Source: Streptomyces sp. NRRL F-6676 (GTDB lineage Bacteria > Actinomycetota > Actinomycetes > Streptomycetales > Streptomycetaceae). From it: a DNA stretch of 13,598 nucleotides. The stretch covers positions 1 to 13,598 of the forward strand of contig NZ_JOHS01000090.1 in assembly GCF_000725625.1 (NCBI RefSeq), read 5' to 3'. Below the pieces are notes generated by a model, which made no database searches, was not told the DNA's origin, and worked only from the letters and a program-made list of their open reading frames with translations. Of this stretch, positions 6,237 through 11,822 are shown piece by piece (the stretch's first letter is position 1; each line of letters opens with the position of its first letter). The translations under genes and the position numbers were made by a program.

Positions 6237-8378
6237 TCAGAACCGATCCACCGTCGCCCGGGCGGGGTCCGCCGCCGCCGGATCCGGCGCCCGGGTGATC
6301 GACTCGCCGTTCGCGAGCGGGATCGTGGACAGCAGGCCCGGCGGGAGGGCGAAGGCGTCGGCCAGCGTCGCCAGGTGCGGGGCCGACTGTGCCGTCGCCG
6401 CGTCGAGGGCGCGCGGCAGGGACCGCACCTGGTCGGGGGTGAGCAGGCCCTCCGCCAGCAGATCGCCGGTGTGCGCGCGGAGGCGGCGCAGGAGGAAGAG
6501 CCGGCACAGCGCGCGCAGGACGGCCCGGGCCGTCGGGTCCGTGGCGCGGTCGGCCGCCGTGAGGAACGCGTCGGCGGCCACCCGGCAGGCGTGGACCTCG
6601 ACCATCTCCAGTGCCGGTGCCGACGTGGCGTTCCAGCGGCCCATCGGGTCGCCCGACGGGCCCTCGCGCAGGGCGGTCCGGGCGCGGTTCTGCCAGATCG
6701 ATTCCGCGTGGAGCAGCAGGTCGCGCAGGAAGGCCGGGTCGTCGAGATCACCGGGGCCGCCGGGACCGGCGAGGCCACCGGGAGGGGCGGCGAGGCCGCT
6801 GGGGTCGCCGGGGCCGCCGGTGTCGCCGGGGGTCGTGCGGGCGGGCGGGAGCGGGACCCGGTGGCCGAAGACCATCTCCGACGCCGCCTTCACCCAGATC
6901 ACCAGGTTGTCGCCCTCGGCCGTGATGCCGCCCTCGATGCTGGCCGGCAGGTCGGAGATGCCGTTGGCCGGGAACAGGCCCTGGGCGCCGCAGCGTTCGC
7001 GGCACTCGATGGCGATGTCCCGGGCCTGCCAGGTGATCCAGCCCTTCGCGACCGCGGCGAGCCGCTCGACCTCCTCACGGTCCTCGTCGCTCCGGGCGGC
7101 GAACCGGTCCACCACCGCGCGGTGCAGGAACGTCATCGCGTACGCCGTCGCCAGCGCGTCGAGCAGCCGGCCGTGGTGGCTGCGGTGGGCGGCGACCGGG
7201 ATGCGCTCGCCCGTGCGCGGCCCGGCGATCCGGCGGCTGTGCGCGTGCCGGACGGCGAGGGTGACCGCGGCCCGGGCCATGCCCAGCGTGCCGGCGCTCA
7301 TGCACAGCTTGCCCATCGTGACCCGGCCTATCGAGCGCAGGAACCGCTTGCGCCGGTTGCCGAGCGTGCTGGTCAGCGTGGAGTCGGGGGCCAGCCGTCC
7401 GTGCTCGCCCTGGAGCAGCGCCTCGCGCGGCAGCCGGACGTGGTCGAAGGAGGTCAGACAGTGGTCGACGGGCGTGCCGGTGCGCTCGGGCAGCCGGCGG
7501 ACCGTGACGCCGGGCAGATGACCGCGCGCGTCGCTGAGCGGGGTGAGGAAGAGGAAGATGCCCTGGTCCTCGCCGTCGATGAGGAGGCGGGCGGCGACGA
7601 CGGCCGTCTTGGGGCCGCCGGTCAGACTGGTGTTCGGCATGAACTTGGCCGCGCCCGGCGTCGGCGTGTGCAGGTCGAAGCCGCCGCTCGCGCGGTCCAG
7701 TACGGCGACGGTCTCCATCGCGGCGACGTCGTTGCCGTGCTCCAGCTCCGTGCAGAGGAACGTGCCGACGCGGCGCATGGCGGCGAAGGGGGACAGATCA
7801 CGCGTCCCCGTCGCCCCACCGTCGTGGTCGCCCTGGTGGTCGACCTGGTGGTCGTGGTCGACGAGGCTGCCGAGGAACAGGTTGTAGTGGATGCTCGCCA
7901 GCGTCGTCAGACCGCCGTCCACCGGGCCGATCCACTCGTGCAGCGCCGCCAGCCGGTGCGGATCGGCCGCGAACGCCACGGGGGCGGCGGGAGCTTCGGC
8001 GGTCAGCGCGTCGTTGAGGAGGCGCAGACGGTCGTACGACAGCGCGGCGCGCTCGGCGGGGGAGAGGCCGGGGCGGTAGGTGAAGGCCGGGCCGGCGACG
8101 AGCTCCCGCCAGGTGCCGTGGGTGCGGTCGGGGTCGGGGTCCGCGAAGAGCAGGCGCGTCAGATCCGCCCGGACGGCGGCCTCGGCATCGGCCGCGGCGT
8201 GGGAAGTTCCGGCATCGGCCGCGGCATGGGGAGTTCCGGCATCGGCGCCCGGGTCCTCGGCACCGCCGAGCGCGGCGTCCGGCGCGGACGGCACCCCGGG
8301 GGCCGGTCTTCCCGACGGGGGCGGGAGGAGCCGGCGGGATGCTTCCGTCCGTAAGGCCTCGGACGTCGTGACGGTCAT
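6237..8378 (-). CDS. aco: Acyl-CoA oxidase of an avenolide-type hormone pathway
   Basis: 713-residue acyl-CoA oxidase/dehydrogenase. Family marks: TELEHGNDVAAMET from residue 210 (ACOX form TELGHG), GGFDLHTPTPGAAKFMPN, SFDHVRLPREALL, and CRERCGAQG followed by TAEGDNLVI with E488 in the EGDN box. A C-terminal all-alpha domain follows a Gly/Pro linker at about 515-545. It oxidises an acyl-CoA with FAD. In S. avermitilis, Aco makes the butenolide hormone avenolide, and the neighbours here (receptor, P450, second receptor-like gene) match that locus. ATG at 8378 with a GGGGGGAA ribosome site 4 nt upstream. Codon 9 is TTA. Oddities: a 9-residue repeat near the N-terminus and a His/Asp-rich insert (DHDHQVDHQGDHD) around residues 172-186. 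The gene faces away from the receptor across a 341-bp control region. Confidence 0.85.
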   Translation of the reverse strand: MTVTTSEALRTEASRRLLPPPSGRPAPGVPSAPDAALGGAEDPGADAGTPHAAADAGTSHAAADAEAAVRADLTRLLFADPDPDRTHGTWRELVAGPAFTYRPGLSPAERAALSYDRLRLLNDALTAEAPAAPVAFAADPHRLAALHEWIGPVDGGLTTLASIHYNLFLGSLVDHDHQVDHQGDHDGGATGTRDLSPFAAMRRVGTFLCTELEHGNDVAAMETVAVLDRASGGFDLHTPTPGAAKFMPNTSLTGGPKTAVVAARLLIDGEDQGIFLFLTPLSDARGHLPGVTVRRLPERTGTPVDHCLTSFDHVRLPREALLQGEHGRLAPDSTLTSTLGNRRKRFLRSIGRVTMGKLCMSAGTLGMARAAVTLAVRHAHSRRIAGPRTGERIPVAAHRSHHGRLLDALATAYAMTFLHRAVVDRFAARSDEDREEVERLAAVAKGWITWQARDIAIECRERCGAQGLFPANGISDLPASIEGGITAEGDNLVIWVKAASEMVFGHRVPLPPARTTPGDTGGPGDPSGLAAPPGGLAGPGGPGDLDDPAFLRDLLLHAESIWQNRARTALREGPSGDPMGRWNATSAPALEMVEVHACRVAADAFLTAADRATDPTARAVLRALCRLFLLRRLRAHTGDLLAEGLLTPDQVRSLPRALDAATAQSAPHLATLADAFALPPGLLSTIPLANGESITRAPDPAAADPARATVDRF
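8184..8253 (-). repeat. 27-bp in-frame repeat in the aco N-terminus
   Basis: Units at 8184-8210 and 8211-8237 differ at two positions, and a third begins at 8238. They encode ADAGTPHAA-type nonapeptides in the Ala-rich leader ahead of the oxidase domain. This is probably neutral length variation, since the segment lies outside conserved motifs. Confidence 0.7.
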
Positions 8379-8472
8379 CGAGTTCCCCCCTGGGGTGGGT
8401 CGGTCTCCTGGTGTGCGGCGGCCGGTGTGGAGAGTGGGACCGGAACGTGTCGATCCGGATACCCGGACGTCG

Positions 8473-8502
8473 AAGATAAGGACCGGCCGGTTTTCTTTTC
8501 AA
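8473..8502 (-). promoter_or_regulatory. aco promoter
   Basis: On the minus strand, TTGAAA (8502-8497), an 18-bp spacer, then TATCTT (8478-8473). This gives a predicted transcript start near 8466 and a leader of about 88 nt. It is very AT-rich for this DNA and has the same form as the two receptor-gene promoters. Confidence 0.6.
8474..8495. promoter_or_regulatory. Autoregulator-element-like site in the aco promoter
   Basis: A 22-bp site centred on the palindrome ACCGGCCGGT (8482-8491), lying between the -35 and -10 of aco. Compared by eye with the ArpA-type consensus (ACC-N8-GGT with AT-rich flanks), about 15 of 22 positions agree. A receptor bound here would block RNA polymerase. Confidence 0.55.
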
Positions 8503-8624
8503 GGGCCACAACCGGCATATGCCTCTCCGACTTCGTGAAGATCGTAGAGGGGCAAGGGGCGGGAGGGTACGGAGGGGTGCAGAAGCCGGAACAAGCGGGG
8601 CATCGGGGGCTGTTCCCGGCAGGG

Positions 8625-8654
8625 TTGAAAAAACCGTGCGGCTGGTTTTACTGT
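8625..8654 (+). promoter_or_regulatory. Promoter of the butenolide receptor gene
   Basis: TTGAAA (8625-8630), an 18-bp spacer, TACTGT (8649-8654). The predicted start is near 8661, about 59 nt before the GTG at 8720. Confidence 0.6.
8629..8650. promoter_or_regulatory. Autoregulator-element-like site in the receptor promoter
   Basis: AAAACC-N8-GGTTTT (8630-8649) has perfect 6-bp arms at the 8-bp spacing of gamma-butyrolactone-receptor operators, inside the -35/-10 spacer. About 13 of 22 positions fit the ArpA-type consensus. It implies autorepression by the receptor. Confidence 0.6.
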
Positions 8655-8660
8655 CCGGGC

Positions 8661-8699
8661 ATTCCTTGAGGATGTTCCTCGCGGACATTCCTCGAACAG
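8661..8699 (+). repeat. Three 13-bp repeats in the receptor 5' leader
   Basis: RTTCCTYG recurs at 8661, 8674 and 8687, exactly 13 bp apart, beginning at the predicted transcription start. The first two copies carry small palindromes (CCTTGAGG, TCCTCGCGGA). Role unknown: a second operator or an RNA element are both possible. Confidence 0.4.
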
Positions 8700-8719
8700 A
8701 TGAACGGGGCGGGGTGCGA

Positions 8720-9427
8720 GTGGCGCGGCAGGAGCGGGCCATCCGGACGCGGCAGGCCATCCTGGTCGCCGCGGCCGAGGTGTTCGACGAGGTCGGATAC
8801 GAGGCGGCGACCATCTCCGACGTGCTGCGCCGGTCGGGGGTCACCAAGGGCGCCCTCTACTTCCACTTCGCGTCCAAGGAGGCACTGGCCCAGGAGGTCC
8901 TGGCGGCGCAGGTCTCCTCCCTGCCCCGGGTGCCGGAGCAGGACCTGAAGCTCCAGGAGTCCCTGGACGAGGCGCTGTTGCTCGCCCATCTGTTGCAGGG
9001 CGGCACCGGCGACCCCATGGTCCAGGGCAGCGTGCGCCTGACCGTGGACCAGGGCTCGGCCAAGGACAACCTCAACCGCCGGGTGCCGATGCGGGACTGG
9101 ACCGAGCACAACCGCGCACTGTTCGAGGAGGCCAGACACCGGGGCGAGATCCTGGCGCACGTCGATGTCGCCAACCTCGCGCGGCTCTTCGTCGGCGCGT
9201 TCACCGGCGTGCAGGTGCTCTCGCGGATCATGACCGACCGCGCCGACCTGCCGGAACGCGTCGCCGACCTCTACCGCTACCTGATGCCGGCCGTCGCCGC
9301 GCCCGGCGTCCTGGTCCGCCTCGACTTCTCGGCCGAGCGGGGACCGAAGGTGTACGAGGCGGCACTGCGCCGCAGAGAGGCGGAAGCGGAAGCGCGGACC
9401 GACAGCGAGGCCGCCGCGCCCGGCTGA
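8720..9427 (+). CDS. avaR1: Gamma-butyrolactone/butenolide receptor, TetR family
   Basis: 235 residues starting ARQERAIRTRQ after the initiator, the usual opening of ArpA/ScbR/AvaR1 receptors. The TetR helix-turn-helix spans about residues 10-57 (TISDVLRRSGVTKGALYFHF). The ligand domain follows, with RLTVDQ and W127 in RDWTEHNRALFEEARHRGE at the place of the conserved ligand-pocket tryptophan. Such receptors sit on operators as dimers and leave when the hormone binds, inside the cytoplasm. GTG 8720 is chosen by homology and a GGGG ribosome site; GTG 8714 would add two residues. The neighbours are aco (divergent) and the P450, as in the avenolide locus. The operator-like site in its own promoter predicts autoregulation. 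Family is firm; avenolide as the ligand is inferred from context. Confidence 0.88.
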   Translation: MARQERAIRTRQAILVAAAEVFDEVGYEAATISDVLRRSGVTKGALYFHFASKEALAQEVLAAQVSSLPRVPEQDLKLQESLDEALLLAHLLQGGTGDPMVQGSVRLTVDQGSAKDNLNRRVPMRDWTEHNRALFEEARHRGEILAHVDVANLARLFVGAFTGVQVLSRIMTDRADLPERVADLYRYLMPAVAAPGVLVRLDFSAERGPKVYEAALRRREAEAEARTDSEAAAPG

Positions 9428-9575
9428 CCCCAACGGGCCCCGCCGCCCCGCCACGTGCCGCCCGCCACTCGCCGCTCATCCCGACCCGCTCGCTCTGCCC
9501 TGCTCGCCCCGTCCCGCCCCGCGCTGCCCCGCCCCGCGCCACCTCCCGGCGGCGCCCACACCTGCCCGATCGAAC

Positions 9576-9579
9576 GGAG
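9576..9579 (+). promoter_or_regulatory. Ribosome binding site of the P450
   Basis: GGAG 7 nt before the ATG at 9587 fixes this start over the upstream extension of the frame. The 159-bp gap behind the receptor is strongly C-rich (CCCCGCCCCGC runs) and shows no operator-like site or clear promoter, so the P450 may be read from the receptor promoter. Confidence 0.55.
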
Positions 9580-9586
9580 TGCACGG

Positions 9587-10879
9587 ATGGACCCCGACGT
9601 TTGCCCGTACGCCCTCGACGTCGCCGGACGCGACCCGGCCGGGGAGGCCGCGCACCTGCGGGCCATGGGCCCCGCCGCGCGCGTCGAACTGCCCGGCGGG
9701 GTCACCGCCTGGGCGGTCGTGCGGCAGAAGTACCTCAAGCGGCTGCTCATGGACCCCCGCGTCTCCAAGGACGGCCGCCGGCACTGGCCGGCGTTCGCGG
9801 CCGGGGAGATCGGCCCGGACTGGCCGCTGTACCCGTGGGTGGCCAACGAGAACATGCTCTTCTCCTACGGGGAGCACCACGCGCGGCTGCGCCGCCTGGT
9901 CGCCGCCGCGTTCACCGCCCGCCGTACGCAGGCGATGCGGCCCCGGATCGAGGAGATCACCGAGGCGCTGCTCGACCGGCTCGAAGCGCTGCCGCCCGGC
10001 CAACAGGTCGACCTGCGCGCCGAGTTCGCCAACGTGCTGCCGATGCGCGTGATCTGCGAGCTGTTCGGGGTCGCGGAGGAGTCGCGTGAGCGGCTGTGCG
10101 GCCTGCTCGACCTGGTGTTCGGTACGGCGGTGCCCGGCGCGGAGATGGCGGCGGCGCAGCAGGAGGTGTTCGGGATGCTCGCCGAACTGGTCGCCGAGAA
10201 ACGGGCCCGTCCCGGCGACGACCTCACCTCGGCGCTCATCGCGGTCCGCGACGACGACGAGGAGGGGGACCCCGGAGCGGGCACCGCCCGTCTCACCGAG
10301 CCCGAACTGCTCGGCACGCTCTACCTGATGATCGCCGCCGGGCAGGAGACCACCTGCACGCTGCTCACCAACGCCGTCGCCGCGCTCTGCGCCGACCCGG
10401 AGCAGCGTGCGCACGTCCGGGCGGGGCGCGCGGACTGGGCGGACGTGGTCGAGGAGACCCTGCGCGCGCACGGGCCCGCCGCCTACTCGCCGATGCGGTT
10501 CGCCGTCGAGGACATCGACCTGGACGGCGTACGCATCGCGCGCGGCGAGCCCATCCTGGTCAACTTCGCCGCGGCGGCCGTCGATCCGGAGGCGTACGGG
10601 GAAAGCGCCGAGGGCGGCGAGGGCAGCGAGGGTGGCGACGGCGTGGCGGCCTTCGATCTGCTGCGGCCGGGCCGCCGCGAGGACCTGGTCTTCGGGTACG
10701 GGGCCCACCGCTGCCTGGGCGCGCCGCTGGCCCGGCTGGAGGCGACGACCGCGCTCGCGGCGCTCTTCGCCCGCTTCCCGGATCTGGAGTCTGTTCTTCC
10801 GGTGGAGGAGCTGGGGCGGGTGCCGTCCTTCATCGTCAGCGGATATGCCCGGCTTCCGGTCGTGCTGCGTACCGACTGA
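9587..10879 (+). CDS. cyp17: Cytochrome P450 of an avenolide-type pathway
   Basis: 430-residue bacterial class I P450. Visible marks: the oxygen-binding I-helix AAGQETT with A251, G252, E254 and T255; the K-helix ExxR at E290-R293; and the heme loop [10 protein letters not shown] with the thiolate ligand C376. It should hydroxylate or oxidise an acyl intermediate using ferredoxin and its reductase, neither of which is encoded here. In S. avermitilis, Cyp17 works in avenolide synthesis and lies beside the receptor and aco, as in this window. Odd: a Gly/Glu-rich insert (about residues 338-355) between DPEAYG and FDLLRP is some 13 residues longer than usual before the heme loop. P450 identity is certain; the hormone role rests on neighbourhood. 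Confidence 0.88.
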   Translation: MDPDVCPYALDVAGRDPAGEAAHLRAMGPAARVELPGGVTAWAVVRQKYLKRLLMDPRVSKDGRRHWPAFAAGEIGPDWPLYPWVANENMLFSYGEHHARLRRLVAAAFTARRTQAMRPRIEEITEALLDRLEALPPGQQVDLRAEFANVLPMRVICELFGVAEESRERLCGLLDLVFGTAVPGAEMAAAQQEVFGMLAELVAEKRARPGDDLTSALIAVRDDDEEGDPGAGTARLTEPELLGTLYLMIAAGQETTCTLLTNAVAALCADPEQRAHVRAGRADWADVVEETLRAHGPAAYSPMRFAVEDIDLDGVRIARGEPILVNFAAAAVDPEAYGESAEGGEGSEGGDGVAAFDLLRPGRREDLVFGYGAHRCLGAPLARLEATTALAALFARFPDLESVLPVEELGRVPSFIVSGYARLPVVLRTD

Positions 10880-10900
10880 GCTGCGACGAAGGGGCGTTCA

Positions 10901-10927
10901 CCCGGCGCGCGGCGGGCGCGCGCCGGG
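10901..10927 (+). terminator. GC hairpin after the P450
   Basis: CCCGGCGCGC (10901-10910) and GCGCGCCGGG (10918-10927) form a perfect 10-bp stem with a 7-nt loop, 22 bp past the P450 stop. There is no T-run. It separates the P450 transcript from the promoter of the next regulator. Confidence 0.6.
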
Positions 10928-10972
10928 CGCCTCCGGGTGCGCCCGTCCGCGTCTCACGCCTTGTGCGCCCGC

Positions 10973-11002
10973 TTGAAAACAGCGCGAACGGTTTGTTAGT
11001 TT
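10973..11002 (+). promoter_or_regulatory. Promoter of the second receptor-like gene
   Basis: TTGAAA (10973-10978), an 18-bp spacer, TAGTTT (10997-11002). The predicted start is near 11009, leaving a leader of about 25 nt. It has the same layout as the aco and first receptor promoters. Confidence 0.6.
10975..10996. promoter_or_regulatory. Autoregulator-element-like site before the second regulator
   Basis: The right half GGTTTGT (10990-10996) is a good receptor half-site; the left half has ACA where ACC is expected. About 13 of 22 positions agree with the ArpA-type consensus. It lies in the promoter spacer, so one or both receptors may repress this gene. Confidence 0.45.
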
Positions 11003-11033
11003 CGCTCGACCCTCCAGCAGCCCGGAGCGACCG

Positions 11034-11723
11034 ATGGCCAAGCAGGAACGTGCGGTACGCACGCGGAACGCGTTGATCGAGTCCGCCGCCGAACTGTTCA
11101 CCCGGGACGGTTTCGAACTCGCCTCCCTCGCCGGGATCAGCTCCCGGGCCGGGGTGAGCAACGGGGCGTTGCACTTCCACTTCGCCAGCAAGGCGGCGCT
11201 CGCCGCGGCGGTGGGCCGGGCGGCGGCCGAGCGGTTCGACCGGATGACGGCGGCGGAGCGGCCGTCGCCGCAGTACGGGGGCTCGTTGCAGGCGCTCGTC
11301 GACGCGAGCCACGCCCTGCTGGACGGGCTGGCCCACGACGCCGTACTGCGCGCGGGGTTCGACCTCAGCGACGGTACGGCGGTGGGGTCCGGGGAGCGGG
11401 AGGACCTGTACGCGCGCTGGCGGGAGTGGGTGGAGCGGGCCGCCGCCCGGGCCGGCCGCGAGGCGGTGCTGGCCGGGGACGTCCAGCCCCGGGACCTGGC
11501 GACCGCGGTCGTGGGCGCGACGGTCGGCTTCGTCGCGCTCGGCGGGCACGACGGGCGCTGGCTGGGCCGGCCCACCCTGACCCGGTTCTGGACGCTGCTG
11601 CTGCCCCGGGTGGCCGCGGGCCCGGTACGGCGCGCGCTGGTGCCGGCCGGGCGTCGGGCGGAGCCGGCCCGGGACCCGGCGGTGTACGGCCGCGCACCCC
11701 GACCGGCACCGGCGACACCGTAG
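11034..11723 (+). CDS. Second gamma-butyrolactone-receptor-like TetR regulator
   Basis: 229 residues opening MAKQERAVRTRNALIESAAELF, with the TetR helix-turn-helix at about 10-57 (SRAGVSNGALHFHFASK). The ligand domain keeps a tryptophan at the family position (W129 in YARWREWVERAA) but the rest diverges from the first receptor. The C-terminus is a long Arg/Pro/Ala tail. ATG 11034 has GGAG 6 nt upstream. In this family many loci pair a true receptor with a pseudo-receptor that answers antibiotics or other signals (AvaR2, JadR2 and BarB types); the position after the P450 resembles avaR2. Whether it binds a hormone cannot be seen. An operator-like site in its promoter puts it under the same control. 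Confidence 0.82.
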   Translation: MAKQERAVRTRNALIESAAELFTRDGFELASLAGISSRAGVSNGALHFHFASKAALAAAVGRAAAERFDRMTAAERPSPQYGGSLQALVDASHALLDGLAHDAVLRAGFDLSDGTAVGSGEREDLYARWREWVERAAARAGREAVLAGDVQPRDLATAVVGATVGFVALGGHDGRWLGRPTLTRFWTLLLPRVAAGPVRRALVPAGRRAEPARDPAVYGRAPRPAPATP

Positions 11724-11728
11724 GGGCG

Positions 11729-11802
11729 CCCGGCCGGGGCCGCGCGCGCCGGATGCCCGCCCGGGGTCGCACGGGCTGGATGCCCGGCCGGCGCCGCGCG
11801 CG
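11729..11802. repeat. 20-bp direct repeat in the convergent gap
   Basis: CCCGGCCGGGGCCGCGCGCG (11729-11748) recurs with one mismatch at 11783-11802. GGATGCCCG is repeated at 11751 and 11778. The gap between the convergent second regulator and the IclR gene holds only this GC-rich repetitive sequence. It could fold into hairpins that end both transcripts, but no single clean terminator stands out. Confidence 0.5.
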
Positions 11803-11822
11803 CTCGCTGCCCGGCCAGGGCT

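Noticed and set aside
6375..8354. 659-codon plus-strand frame
   Set aside because: Antisense shadow of the acyl-CoA oxidase; long only because of high GC content.
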